Source of the DNA: Bog-159 sp050008575
GTDB lineage: Bacteria > Acidobacteriota > Terriglobia > Bryobacterales > Bryobacteraceae
Direction of reading: 5' to 3'
Length of the DNA: 64,000 bases
NCBI GenBank assembly: GCA_050008575.1
Contig: JBEKMJ010000017.1
Span: 1-64,000, forward strand
Part shown: positions 49,262 through 59,022 of the stretch, piece after piece
How the letters are laid out: the number at the start of each line of letters is the position of its first letter
Numbering within the stretch: position 1 is the first letter of the stretch
The notes under the pieces: model-generated
Told to the model about the DNA's origin: nothing
Database searches by the model: none
The model's input: the letters and a program-made list of their open reading frames with translations, nothing else
Position numbers and translations under genes: made by a program

Positions 49262-50752
49262 ATGATTGGAACCGAGATCGGGAACTACCGGATCGTCGAC
49301 AAACTTGGCGCCGGCGGTATGGGGGTGGTTTATAAGGCCATCGACACGCATCTTGACCGTGTCGTAGCCATCAAAGCCCTCAATCCCGAGTTCTCCCAAA
49401 ATCCCGAGTTGCTGGAGCGCTTTCGCGGAGAAGCGCGCGCGCAGGCGCAACTCAATCACCCCAACCTGGCGACCCTGTACGCCTTCCTGGTGCAGGATGG
49501 CGCCGCCTATATGGTGATGGAATTCGTGGACGGCGAAACCTTCCATGCCATGCTGAAAGCCCGTGGCCCTATCCCCGCTGCCGAGGCCGTGCCCCTATTT
49601 CGCCAGGCGCTGGCTGGTATCGGCCACGCGCACCGCCTGGGTATTGTACACCGCGATATCAAGCCCACCAACATCATGCTGAACCGCGACGGCATCGTCA
49701 AGGTGATGGACTTCGGGCTTGCCAAAGTCGCCGGCGGCCATGGCATGACCCGCAGCGGCGTACGCCTGGGCACGGCTTACTACATGTCGCCCGAGCAGGT
49801 GCTGGTGAAGCCCGTGGATGCCCGTTCGGATATCTACTCCCTGGGCGTTACCCTATACGAGATGCTGACGGGACAGGTGCCCTTTCAGGCCGACAGCGAG
49901 TTCGAGATCCTGAACGATCATGTGAATACTCCACCTCCGCCGCCATCGCGGCAGCATCGCATCCCGCAGGGCGTGGAGGATGCCGTGATGAAAGCGCTGG
50001 CTAAGAATCCGGACCAGCGCTTTCAGACCGCCGAGCAATTCAGCGCCGCGCTGGAGCACCCCGAGGAGTTTTATTTAGCCAACACCGTGGGGGATGCGGC
50101 TCCGGTGACGGCCGCGCGCAGGATCAGCGTCGCCGCGGTCCCCACGGCTGTGCCGGCCCCGGCGAAGCCCGCGTTATGGACCCGCCCGCGCAAACTGCTG
50201 GCGGGCGGGGCGGCGCTCGCATGCCTGCTTGCGGCGTGGCTGGCTTTGCGGCCTCAGCCGCAGCCGCAAATCCCGCAACCCACACCGCAGCTTCAGGCGT
50301 CCCATCCGGCGGCCACTTCTACGACTGCGGCCGAGCCCGCGGCGGCGCCTCCGCCCGAGAAGCCTGCACCCCAGGCCAGCAGAACCGTGGTGCCGTCCGC
50401 CACCGGCATTTCCGTTCGTACCGTCGATCCTATCGATTCCAAGTCCAGCCGCGTCGGTCAGGAATTCCTCGCGAAGCTGGCAGCCGCGGTAAAAGTGAGG
50501 GACCATGAAGCGTTCCACGAGGGCGATGAAGCCCACCTGCGGCTGGGGCAAACTGCCAGCGACGGGCACTCCGGAAAGCCGGAACTGATTCTGGAGTTGG
50601 TCTCCATCGCGACCGGCGGCCAGAACTATGCCGTGACCTCAGCCCCGTTCCTGATAAAAGGCGGCTTCCTGCGCAAAAAAAAAGTAGCTCCGGGAACGCA
50701 GATCGATTTCGCATTAAGCGCCCCCGTGACCGTGGGCGCGCCGCCTATTTAA
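49262..50752 (+). CDS. Membrane Ser/Thr protein kinase (Hanks type)
   Basis: This 496-residue protein has a cytoplasmic kinase domain (about 8-265): glycine loop LGAGGMGVVYKA, Lys38 in VAIKAL, HRDIKPTN (Asp about 132), DFGLAK (Asp about 150) and the SPEQ segment. A Pro/Ala juxtamembrane segment, one membrane helix (about 312-330) and a Pro-rich linker precede an extracytoplasmic domain (about 385-496: ISVRTVDPIDSKSSRVGQEF ... LILELVSIATGGQNYAVTS ... IDFALSAPVTV). That domain matches the C-terminal domain of the envelope protein at 15631. Such kinases signal envelope state to cytoplasmic targets; the target is unknown. Its last 8 bp overlap the convergent tamB. Confidence 0.92.
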   Translation: MIGTEIGNYRIVDKLGAGGMGVVYKAIDTHLDRVVAIKALNPEFSQNPELLERFRGEARAQAQLNHPNLATLYAFLVQDGAAYMVMEFVDGETFHAMLKARGPIPAAEAVPLFRQALAGIGHAHRLGIVHRDIKPTNIMLNRDGIVKVMDFGLAKVAGGHGMTRSGVRLGTAYYMSPEQVLVKPVDARSDIYSLGVTLYEMLTGQVPFQADSEFEILNDHVNTPPPPPSRQHRIPQGVEDAVMKALAKNPDQRFQTAEQFSAALEHPEEFYLANTVGDAAPVTAARRISVAAVPTAVPAPAKPALWTRPRKLLAGGAALACLLAAWLALRPQPQPQIPQPTPQLQASHPAATSTTAAEPAAAPPPEKPAPQASRTVVPSATGISVRTVDPIDSKSSRVGQEFLAKLAAAVKVRDHEAFHEGDEAHLRLGQTASDGHSGKPELILELVSIATGGQNYAVTSAPFLIKGGFLRKKKVAPGTQIDFALSAPVTVGAPPI

Positions 50753-53700
50753 ACCGCCTCTTATACACGAAATTCAACCCCACCAGCCCATTCTCATCCC
50801 GCAGCGCCACCGCCGACCATTTCTTGCTGAACGCCCACTCCACCTGGATCACCAGCGGATTGGTGCTGGTCACATCCGTGATGTAGGTGAACGTGATCTC
50901 CGGAGTCACTTGCTGCTCCACGGTCAGCCGCGCCTGCGGGTTGTTCTCCACGCCGGTCATTCCCGTCAGCGAGGGATCGATCTTCAACCGCGTCACGCCG
51001 AAGAAGCGTTGCAGCCGGCCGGTGACCGGGCTGGCGATGGCTTGGCCCAGCAGCGCCTGCGCGCCCATCTGCTGCATCGATTGCGGCGAGGCCGGACCGG
51101 CCATCAGCGTGGCGTAGTCCGAGGTCGGAGAAACTCCGGTCGCCAGCAGCGCCACAATATCCGAAAAGGGCATCGGCGGGTCCGAGCGCGGCGTCAGGCT
51201 CAGCTTGTTGATCGGTCCCGAAATGTTCAGAATCACGTCGATGCCGCGCGCCTTGGTATCCAGATCGATGTCGATCACCGGCTCGATTTTCACCGGATTG
51301 TAGAATGCGATCGACCCTTGGTTCACCGTGAAAGGCGTGCCGAAGAAAACCAGTTGGCCCCCGGTGATGTTGATGCGGCCCAGCAGCGACGGATTGGTGC
51401 CCGTGCCCCGCAGCCGCAGGCTGGCCTCCGCCTGCAGTCCCTGCGCCAGTGAGCTCTGGAACGTGATGTCCGGCGCGGTGTCCACCTCCACGTCGAAGTG
51501 CATGTTGGCCACCAGACCGGTCTCGGCGGACGGCGTCCGCACCGGCGCGGCGGACGTCGCCAGAATGGAACTGAAGTCGGAGTGCGGATTGAAACCGGTG
51601 CGCAGCACCGTGATGTGGCCGGAAAGCGTGCTGCTGTCGCTGGTGCCCGACAAACTCAGCGACGCGTTAGCCACCGTACTGAAATCCTCCGGATAGCGCA
51701 GCCGCATTTCCCGCGCCGTGGCGTGCAGGTGGAACACCAGCGTGTCGCCGCCATAGCCCGCGAACCCGGTAAGCGTCACTTTCCCGCCGCCGCTCTCGCC
51801 GGACAAGCTCTGTATGGTGGCGCGGCTGCCGTCGAACAGGATCGTGCCGTTGGTCTTCGATACCCCCACCGGAATCTCGGCCAGATTTATGGTGGCGTCC
51901 TTAATGTCCAGGCGGCCCGCGACCTGCGGCTGCGCCAGCGGGCCGCGAATGGTGACGCTGGTTTCAATCATCCCCGACCCGTAAACATCCTGGTTGAAGT
52001 CCTGGAAAGTCGCCAGGTCGAAGCTGCCGCCCACGCGCAGGTCCAGCGGATTCTTCTGATCCAGGTTGACGCTGCCCGTTAGCGATAGATCGGTCGCGCG
52101 GCCCACCAGCCGGGCGCTTTCCACCTTCACCACGTCGCGCTCCATGGTCACCACGATAGGCGCCGGATTGTGCAGCGCCAGCGAGTTGCCCGCGGGCGCC
52201 AGGTCCGCCCCCGGCCCGATTTCGAGAGCGGGGATGCGCAACTGCGCCTTCCACAAGTCCGGCTTGAGCGCTGGGCCGGCGATGGCCAGCGTGCCCTCCA
52301 CCGATCCTTCGATCTGCATGCCGCCGGGAGGCCGTCTGCCTCTCAGCCAGCCCCGCAGGCGCTCCAGGTCGAGGCGCTTGAAGCTCAACTGCGCGCTGCC
52401 CGGATAATCGCCAGTCAGGCTCCACTTGCCGTCGCCCTGAATGAACGATCCCGCCAGTTCGGAATCGAAGTGCGCCACCAGATCCGACCCCTTGGTGGTG
52501 GCGGTGAGAGTTCCATCGCGCACGGGTTGATCGTTGATCCGCAAGCCGCGTCCGGCCAGCGTGCCGTTCAAGGCAATCAGCCGCACGCTGGGTTGGCCGG
52601 GCTTGGCGGGCGCGATGTCCACCACGCCGCTGCCATGCAATTCGGCGGTGCCGCTGATGCCCGGATATTCCTTGCTCACGATCTGAAACTGCCCGAGCGG
52701 AATCGCGTTGCTATCCACCTGCAACCGCAGTTGGCCGTTTCCGAAATTGCCGGCTTGGTGCCGATAGCTGGCGGCCAGCGTGACGCTCTTGCTGCCCGCC
52801 GCCAGGTGCGCGTTCGCCAGTTCCACGGTGGCGCCTGAGTAACTCAGCGCGCCGGTGAAGCGGTCGAATGGTTCGCCGTAGATCGCGCCTTTGGCGGCCG
52901 TCACGCTGGCCTCGATGTGCGGATCGCCGATGGTCCCGGAGACCTTCGCGTCCGCGCCGATGGTCCCGTTTACCGGTAGGTTTTTGATGTCCGCGATCGC
53001 CAGCAGATCCGCCGCCGGCGCATTGCGGATGGAACCCGTGAACGAGACCGGACTGGCGTCGTCAACCTTCCAGTCGTGCATCCCCAGCGAGCCTGCGCCC
53101 TGCGCGCGCAATGCCCCTAGCTGCACACCGCCGTTGCCCACCCCAATGCCCGCGCCGCTCAGCTCGATATCCCCGCTAACCGCTTCGAACGTCCTTCCCA
53201 ACCAAAGCACATTCGTGGCATTGCCATGGCCCACGATGCGCGGAGCGTCCAGCTTACCCGCCACCGTGCCATCGAACACCGCTTCCCCCGCTTGCAGTTT
53301 CACCGGCAGAGACTCTATACCGAAAGCCGGCAGCACATCGTCCAGGTTCCGCGAATCGGCGTGCACGCGCAACTCCCGCCCCAGCACACCGGAAAAATCG
53401 AGGCGCGTGGATGGCAGCGCCAGAGACGAATGCCCCAGATCCAGGGTCTCGCCGGTTGCGTCGTAGGTCCCATCGATCGATCCGCGCACCGGCGCGCCGC
53501 TCCCCGTGGGCGAAATCGCCATGTGCCCCGCAAGCTGTAGCGTGCGCGAGTTGCCCAATGTCACGCTCAACTGCAGCGGACCCGATGCCGCCCCATCCCA
53601 GGGCACGCTCTGGCCGTTGTAGACGCGCATTACCTTGCGCACATCGAATCCCGCCACGTCGCCCTGCACGTATACGCGCTGCAATTCCGCGATCTGCGTC

Positions 53701-54866
53701 TTCCCCTCGAACGTGCCGTCCAATGTGTCGAGGTGAATGCCGCCGGCGTCCAGCGTGTTCTGCCGCAGCACCACGCTGTCGATGCGCCCGCTCACCGGGA
53801 AGGGCTGCAGCTTGGCTGTTCCAGTCAGTGAAGCCATCGCCAGACCTTCGATCCGCAGTCCCGACACCGCGATCCGCCGCGGATCGACGTTGAATGCGCC
53901 ATCCGCGCGGAAGTCCCGCAGAGTGAAGTGCGGGTCCGGGGTAAACAGCACACCCGCCGCGTGCAGCGCGCCGCTGGCGCGGTAGTCCGAGGCGCCATGG
54001 AAGCTCGCCTTCCCGGCCAGCGTCACTGGGCCTTCCAACTGCGTCCGCCACCCCAGCGTGCGCGTCGCCTCGCCCAACGACGCCCGCACCTTATATTGAA
54101 ACGCGCCCGAGAAATCGGTCAGGCTTTCGATCGCGCCCGAGAATTCGGCCTGCGACGGCCCCGTAGACACGCGCCCGGCCTCGATCCGAACCCGATTCTT
54201 CTCCGCCGCCAGCGTCAGGCTCACATCCAGCGGCACAGGCCGGTAGCCGCCCCAACGGAATGCGGCCGGCGCAATCGACAACTGCCCCCGATAACGCGGC
54301 CCCGCCTTGTCATAATCGAACTGCGCCCGAAGATGGTGGCCTTGCGCATCGAACGGCGTCCGCCCCTGTCCCGCCACTTCGAAGCTGCCATCTTGCAGGC
54401 TGAAGCGCCCGATCGCCAGATCCAAAATACTCTCGACGGTGCCCTTGCCGGCCCGCCGCACCTTCGGCGCGGGCAAGTTGGTATGCCCATCCGCATAAAG
54501 AATCGCGTAAAGCTGCGGACGCCGCACATCCAGGTATTGCAAATCGACGGAGCGCTTCAGCACGGAAATAACCTGGATCCCCAGCACGATGGCGTCCGCG
54601 CGGAACAGCGGCGGCGCACCCGGCGGCTCGCTCCCGTGAAGCACGAAACCATTCACCTCGGCGCGCATTCGCTTCCAGTCGAAACGGAACCCGCCGATCT
54701 CCGCCCGCCCGCCGGTGGCCTTCTCCACTTCCGCCACGATCCGCTGACGGACTTTCTCGCCGAACCAATCGCTGCGCAGCACCAGGACCGCGGTCAGCGC
54801 CGCGGCCAGCACCAGCCCCGCCAGGCTCCCCACCGCAATCCAAATCCCGCGCGCGCGCCGGCTCAT
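50745..54866 (-). CDS. tamB: TamB/AsmA-like translocation and assembly protein
   Basis: This 1373-residue protein has an N-terminal membrane anchor (about 8-30), an AsmA-like start (VEKATGGRAEIGGFRFDWKR) and a very long repetitive beta-taco region. The C-terminal TamB (DUF490) domain occupies roughly the last 350 residues (LLGRINITGGQLVFFGTPFT, GPINKLSLTPRSDPPMPFSD, IVALLATGVSP, LNFVYKRRF at the end). TamB bridges the inner and outer membranes and transports phospholipid and/or assists outer-membrane protein insertion with an Omp85 partner, here encoded two genes upstream. Its ATG overlaps the surA-like stop (ATGA). Confidence 0.92.
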   Translation of the reverse strand: MSRRARGIWIAVGSLAGLVLAAALTAVLVLRSDWFGEKVRQRIVAEVEKATGGRAEIGGFRFDWKRMRAEVNGFVLHGSEPPGAPPLFRADAIVLGIQVISVLKRSVDLQYLDVRRPQLYAILYADGHTNLPAPKVRRAGKGTVESILDLAIGRFSLQDGSFEVAGQGRTPFDAQGHHLRAQFDYDKAGPRYRGQLSIAPAAFRWGGYRPVPLDVSLTLAAEKNRVRIEAGRVSTGPSQAEFSGAIESLTDFSGAFQYKVRASLGEATRTLGWRTQLEGPVTLAGKASFHGASDYRASGALHAAGVLFTPDPHFTLRDFRADGAFNVDPRRIAVSGLRIEGLAMASLTGTAKLQPFPVSGRIDSVVLRQNTLDAGGIHLDTLDGTFEGKTQIAELQRVYVQGDVAGFDVRKVMRVYNGQSVPWDGAASGPLQLSVTLGNSRTLQLAGHMAISPTGSGAPVRGSIDGTYDATGETLDLGHSSLALPSTRLDFSGVLGRELRVHADSRNLDDVLPAFGIESLPVKLQAGEAVFDGTVAGKLDAPRIVGHGNATNVLWLGRTFEAVSGDIELSGAGIGVGNGGVQLGALRAQGAGSLGMHDWKVDDASPVSFTGSIRNAPAADLLAIADIKNLPVNGTIGADAKVSGTIGDPHIEASVTAAKGAIYGEPFDRFTGALSYSGATVELANAHLAAGSKSVTLAASYRHQAGNFGNGQLRLQVDSNAIPLGQFQIVSKEYPGISGTAELHGSGVVDIAPAKPGQPSVRLIALNGTLAGRGLRINDQPVRDGTLTATTKGSDLVAHFDSELAGSFIQGDGKWSLTGDYPGSAQLSFKRLDLERLRGWLRGRRPPGGMQIEGSVEGTLAIAGPALKPDLWKAQLRIPALEIGPGADLAPAGNSLALHNPAPIVVTMERDVVKVESARLVGRATDLSLTGSVNLDQKNPLDLRVGGSFDLATFQDFNQDVYGSGMIETSVTIRGPLAQPQVAGRLDIKDATINLAEIPVGVSKTNGTILFDGSRATIQSLSGESGGGKVTLTGFAGYGGDTLVFHLHATAREMRLRYPEDFSTVANASLSLSGTSDSSTLSGHITVLRTGFNPHSDFSSILATSAAPVRTPSAETGLVANMHFDVEVDTAPDITFQSSLAQGLQAEASLRLRGTGTNPSLLGRINITGGQLVFFGTPFTVNQGSIAFYNPVKIEPVIDIDLDTKARGIDVILNISGPINKLSLTPRSDPPMPFSDIVALLATGVSPTSDYATLMAGPASPQSMQQMGAQALLGQAIASPVTGRLQRFFGVTRLKIDPSLTGMTGVENNPQARLTVEQQVTPEITFTYITDVTSTNPLVIQVEWAFSKKWSAVALRDENGLVGLNFVYKRRFK

Positions 54867-55504
54867 TGAAAAACCTCGTCGTGGTACTGGATATGCGTGC
54901 GGCGGCGCGCCTCCCGCAACCATTGCTCCACCTGTTGGTCCGCCGCCTGGCTGACGAGTTTTTGCTCGATGCCTTCGCGATAGTCGTCCACCGCGGGCGG
55001 CGTGCCGGGATGCGCCCGCACCAGTCCCGCGCGCATGTGTTCGTCGAAGTACTTCTGAATTTCCGCATCGCCGATCTGCACGCCGGGCCGGAAGACCACG
55101 TCGATGAAGCGCACCAGCATCAGTTGCCACGTCAACCGGGCCTTCAGGTCGTCATCGCCGATGCCGTACCGGGCCAGCGCCCCGTGGTACGCGGCATTGT
55201 CTCCGAAGCGCGCCTTTTCCTCCTGCAATGCCGCTTCCGTGTCGGCCGCGGATGGCGGCAGGTACCGGCTGGCTTCCAGTTCGTTGCGCACCAGCGCCTG
55301 GTCCACCATGCGCCCCGCGGTCTCGCGTTTGCTGGCCGGGCTGAAATCCGCCTTCGCATTGTTCAAGAACGCCGTGATGCGGATCTCACGATCCAGATCG
55401 GTTTCGGTAATCACGCGATTACCCACCGACACGGCGATGCGGTCGACGATCTCGGCGCCCAGGAAACCAGCCAGCAAGATCGCAATGGTAAGCGGGCGCC
55501 GCAT
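54863..55504 (-). CDS. SurA N-terminal-domain periplasmic chaperone
   Basis: This 213-residue protein has a signal peptide (to about residue 17) followed by a SurA/peptidyl-prolyl-isomerase-type N-terminal chaperone domain: DRIAVSVGNRVITETDLDRE, MVDQALVRNELEASRY, then a helical end. No parvulin PPIase domain follows, so it is a chaperone-only form. Its ATG overlaps the bamA-like stop by one base (TGATG) and its stop overlaps tamB. It likely delivers unfolded outer-membrane proteins to the Omp85 protein. Confidence 0.88.
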   Translation of the reverse strand: MRRPLTIAILLAGFLGAEIVDRIAVSVGNRVITETDLDREIRITAFLNNAKADFSPASKRETAGRMVDQALVRNELEASRYLPPSAADTEAALQEEKARFGDNAAYHGALARYGIGDDDLKARLTWQLMLVRFIDVVFRPGVQIGDAEIQKYFDEHMRAGLVRAHPGTPPAVDDYREGIEQKLVSQAADQQVEQWLREARRRTHIQYHDEVFQ

Positions 55505-58485
55505 CAGAATGTCTGCCCTATGGAAAAGAAGAATTGGAAGTGGCTGATGCTCTGCGCCACGCAGTTGTAAGGTTGGGTCATGCAGGGGTACTGGCCGGCG
55601 CTCAGCAAGTCGCTGAAGCTTCCCTTGAAGCCGATGAAGCTTGGCGGATTGATGCTGTATGCCAGGTCCAACCGCACCGGACCGATCGGCGTGCGATACC
55701 GTATTCCGAAGCCCACCGCGTGGTTCATGTAGTCGAAATCCGAATTCCCATGTTGATCCGTGCGGAACGAGATGCTCGACAGGCTGCTGTAAACGTTGCC
55801 CATGTCGTGAAAGAGCACTCCGCCTATATTTTCGCCCAGCAGCGGGAAGCGCAGTTCGGTCTGGTTCATCAGCAGCGCCGTGCCGCCCAGCGGAAACCCG
55901 GTGGTGGTGTCGCGCGGCCCGGCTTGCAGATCCGGGAATCCGCGTTCAGAGGTGGCGCCGCCGGAAAAGAAGTGCTCGGGCAGCGGAATCACGGTGTTCG
56001 CGTCGCTGGCATCGTGCAGGGGACGCACGACCCCGAAGGTGGTGGCGCGCGCCAGCACCAGCTTCTTGCCGATCGGGTGATAGGTCGCATTGCGCCCCAG
56101 GAAGCGTCCGAACGTGATCTCGGAGCCGAAAGCGCGCGGCGCCGCCGAGATATCCAGCGTGTTGTAGATGCCCTTGTGCGTATCGATCGGATCGTCGCGC
56201 CGGTCCTGCACGACGCTCCACGACAGTTCGCCCACGCGGTCCGGCTGCGAAAACAGCGGAATCAGGTAAGGCGAGATCTTCAGCGTCGATTCGTCCACCG
56301 TCACATGCCGGTAAGTGTACCGGTATAGAAACAAGATCGACTTGGAAAGCCGTTCGGAAAGCTGCACTGAGCTTTCAAAGCGTTGCGCCGTGAATGTGCG
56401 CACGTCTTTGCTGTTGTCGTAGAGCGTGGTGAACGACAGCGTCAGCTTTTCATTGCCGCCCACGCGCGGAGCCGTATAGTTGACCAGCGCGCGCTGCTCC
56501 AGGGTGGAGACGCGCCCGCGGAAACTGAGGCTCTGGCCTATACCCCATAGGTTCAGGCGCGAGACGTCCAGCGTGAAGTCCGGCGCAAAGCCGGTCTGGC
56601 CTTGGGGCGCCTCCAGGCAATTCGAGCATCCGCCGATCCTGGCGAACTCGGCGCCGAACCCCGTGGCGATCGAATACTTGCGCGCCTCTTCCATGTCGTA
56701 CAGCACGTACTTTTCGCCGCTGTCGCCGTCGGGATTCTGGATGGCGGTATCCACGCGCGCGAACACGCCCAGATCGTACAATTTGCGCTGTGTTTCGCGC
56801 TCCGCGGTGGGCGACAGCGGATCGCCCGGCTTCAACGACATCATGCTATCCACCAAGCTGCGCCGCGTGCGCTGCAAACCGCTGATCAGGATGTCGCGCA
56901 CGAATTCCTGCTGCCCTTCGTGGATGACGTAGGTTAAGTCGATCTGGTGCGCGTCGGAAGCGGGTTTGGAGCTCCATTCAAACGTGGCGTTCGGGAAACC
57001 CCGCGTGGAGTACTGCTGCAGGATGCTGTCCCGATCGATGGCCACGTTGTACTCGCTGAAAGGCTGCCCTTCCACCGAACTGAGTTGCGAGAGCAACTGC
57101 GCTTTGTCCAACTTCACGATGCCCTGCACATCCAGGTTGTGAATGAAGTACTGCGCGCCTTCCTGAATGGAGATGAAGACCGCCAGATGGCCGGGCTTGT
57201 CCTGGTAGCTGTCCACCAGCTTGTGCGTCACGGCTGCGTCCCGGAATCCATTGGATTGGTACAAGCTGGCGATGGATTGCTCGTCGCGCCGCAGCAGAAC
57301 CCCGCTATAGCGGCCGCGCCGGAACTGCAGCAGCGATGCGCGCATCAGGAACATGCGCTCCCGGATGGCGTCCGTCCGGAAATATTTATTGCCCTGAATG
57401 TCGATCAGCACCAGCTTGTGCCGCTTGCCGGGGTTGATCAGATAATCGATGGTGGCCTTGTCGTTGACCACGCGCTGCGGTTTGAATGCGACTTCCGCGT
57501 CGAAATAACCCTGCGATTGGAAGTAGTCCCGCAGGTTGCGCTCGCCTTCGAGCAACAGGGATTCGTCCACGGTGTGCTCTTCAAAAACCGGCACCAGGCT
57601 CCGCAGTTTGCCTTGCGAGACTTTGGCGCCTACCGCGTGTACCTCCACTTCCGGCCCGGCATCTATCTCTAGCGACGGCTTGCTGAGTTTGGTGTCCCGG
57701 TCGTAGTCCATCGCCTTTAATTGCACGTGCGCCTCAAAGCGTCCGTGCCGCTCGTACCGGGAGCGTATATCCTCGACGCCCTTGTTCACCCGCGACTGAT
57801 TGACCGTACGCCACCCCCCGATCAGCCAGCGGCGCCAGTGCGTGGCGCCGATGATATCCTGCAGCGGCATCTTGGGGTCGCCCGCGATCGCCGGCGTGGT
57901 GAAATGCGCGCGGGGCCCGGAATCCACCACGAAGTGCACGCTTACCTGCTGCGTGTGCGGGTCGTAGGTTACTTCCTGCCGGATCTGGCTTTCGTGCAGG
58001 CCGTTGCTTTCCAGCAGATGTTCGATGGCCTTCTGCGCCGGCTCCACGTCGGTGTCGGTAAACTGCTGCCCGAGGGTCAGGCGCGTCACGTTCACCAGTT
58101 GGCCGGCGTTGGGCGGATCGGAAATATGGCCGAGCACCGCTACGTTACCGACGAACCAGCTATTCTTGGTAACGATTCGCACAATCACGCCGCCGGCGGG
58201 GGCCGGCGCGGCGTCGGCATCCACCCGGATGTCTTCGAAGGCGCCCGTGGCGTACAACCGCTCGATGGCGGCGTGGACGTCCGCCAGCCGCAAGGGCGCG
58301 CCCTTCTTCAGCGGGACAATGTTTGCCAGCTCCGCGGCGGTCAGCGGCTGCTCCGGCGGGACGTACTGAATATCGGCAATGGGCTGCCCTTCGTACCTCG
58401 CCGCCTGCGCGCACACCATCTGCGCACAGCCCAGCAACGACATGGTTAGATAGCGAGCGAGGCTCCGGTACACCGTCCCCATCAT
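55504..58485 (-). CDS. Omp85-family outer-membrane assembly protein (BamA/TamA-like)
   Basis: This 993-residue protein has a signal peptide (to about residue 27), about five POTRA domains (about 35-600) and a C-terminal 16-stranded Omp85 barrel (about 620-993). The barrel includes the conserved GGATSERGF (the RGF loop motif is ERGF), LPLGGTALLMNQTELRF and GIRYRTPIGPVRLDLAY, and ends in aromatic Phe. It assembles beta-barrel proteins in the outer membrane. The coupling with surA-like and tamB genes suggests a TamA/BamA hybrid role. Start ATG at 58485 or 58482; the frame extends upstream only as antisense of the HicBA genes. Confidence 0.92.
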   Translation of the reverse strand: MMGTVYRSLARYLTMSLLGCAQMVCAQAARYEGQPIADIQYVPPEQPLTAAELANIVPLKKGAPLRLADVHAAIERLYATGAFEDIRVDADAAPAPAGGVIVRIVTKNSWFVGNVAVLGHISDPPNAGQLVNVTRLTLGQQFTDTDVEPAQKAIEHLLESNGLHESQIRQEVTYDPHTQQVSVHFVVDSGPRAHFTTPAIAGDPKMPLQDIIGATHWRRWLIGGWRTVNQSRVNKGVEDIRSRYERHGRFEAHVQLKAMDYDRDTKLSKPSLEIDAGPEVEVHAVGAKVSQGKLRSLVPVFEEHTVDESLLLEGERNLRDYFQSQGYFDAEVAFKPQRVVNDKATIDYLINPGKRHKLVLIDIQGNKYFRTDAIRERMFLMRASLLQFRRGRYSGVLLRRDEQSIASLYQSNGFRDAAVTHKLVDSYQDKPGHLAVFISIQEGAQYFIHNLDVQGIVKLDKAQLLSQLSSVEGQPFSEYNVAIDRDSILQQYSTRGFPNATFEWSSKPASDAHQIDLTYVIHEGQQEFVRDILISGLQRTRRSLVDSMMSLKPGDPLSPTAERETQRKLYDLGVFARVDTAIQNPDGDSGEKYVLYDMEEARKYSIATGFGAEFARIGGCSNCLEAPQGQTGFAPDFTLDVSRLNLWGIGQSLSFRGRVSTLEQRALVNYTAPRVGGNEKLTLSFTTLYDNSKDVRTFTAQRFESSVQLSERLSKSILFLYRYTYRHVTVDESTLKISPYLIPLFSQPDRVGELSWSVVQDRRDDPIDTHKGIYNTLDISAAPRAFGSEITFGRFLGRNATYHPIGKKLVLARATTFGVVRPLHDASDANTVIPLPEHFFSGGATSERGFPDLQAGPRDTTTGFPLGGTALLMNQTELRFPLLGENIGGVLFHDMGNVYSSLSSISFRTDQHGNSDFDYMNHAVGFGIRYRTPIGPVRLDLAYSINPPSFIGFKGSFSDLLSAGQYPCMTQPYNCVAQSISHFQFFFSIGQTF

Positions 58486-58588
58486 TATTACAGAGCCGCG
58501 AGCATCGGGGAGCGTTTCAAAACCTTGCCGGGCGGCGCCTACGGTATTCTGAAGCGTACGAACCACTATAATGAAGCCGAGGAGGCCC

Positions 58589-58813
58589 ATGGAAACAGTA
58601 ACGGTTGAATCGATTCCAATCACCATCGGGCGAGAGGAGGACGGCCGCTGGTGGGCGGACGTTGAGTCGATGCCGGGAGTCATGGCGTATGGCAGCACGC
58701 GAGACTCCGCAATAGCCAACGTGCGCGCGCTTGCGTTGCGGGTCGCCGCCGATTGCATCGACCACGGCGAGGAAGTTCCCCCACCCCTCGCCAAGGTCTT
58801 CTCCGTTGCATGA
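58589..58813 (+). CDS. hicB: HicB-family antitoxin
   Basis: This 74-residue protein has the HicB partial RNase-H-like fold (ITIGREEDGRWWADVESMPG, AYGSTRDSAIANVRALALRV). GAGGAGG lies just upstream of the ATG of METVTVESIP and decides this start over the ATG at 58571. It has no separate DNA-binding domain. It overlaps hicA by 4 bp (ATGA). Confidence 0.9.
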   Translation: METVTVESIPITIGREEDGRWWADVESMPGVMAYGSTRDSAIANVRALALRVAADCIDHGEEVPPPLAKVFSVA

Positions 58814-59022
58814 GCCGGTGGCCGTCCGTTAAGGCAAAGCGGGTCTTGGCTGCGCTACTCCGGATCGGATGGACAGTAGCCTGGCAGAACGGCTCTCATC
58901 GCCGATTGATGCGGGCCGGATGGGCCAATTATACCTTCGCGTTCCACGATGGCGAGGAGGTCGGCCCCGGACTGCTCGCGCAGATCGCCAAGAAGACGGG
59001 ACTGCGGCCCGATGATCTGTGA
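58810..59022 (+). CDS. hicA: HicA-family mRNA interferase toxin
   Basis: This 70-residue protein has the dsRBD-like HicA fold with the catalytic His in NGSHRRL (His30) and the typical ends SVKAKRVLAALLRIGW and LAQIAKKTGLRPDDL. It is intact and full length, unlike the two broken toxins earlier in the window. HicA cleaves mRNA and is blocked by HicB. Confidence 0.9.
   Translation: MSRWPSVKAKRVLAALLRIGWTVAWQNGSHRRLMRAGWANYTFAFHDGEEVGPGLLAQIAKKTGLRPDDL

Noticed and set aside
50680..50692. Poly-A run near the kinase end as a slippage or frameshift site
   Set aside because: The frame is intact across it and the downstream residues match the shared domain, so there is no evidence for a shift.
58486..58794. 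N-terminal extension of the Omp85 gene
   Set aside because: It would run antisense through hicB and part of hicA and lacks a signal peptide; the MMGTVYRSL start has one.
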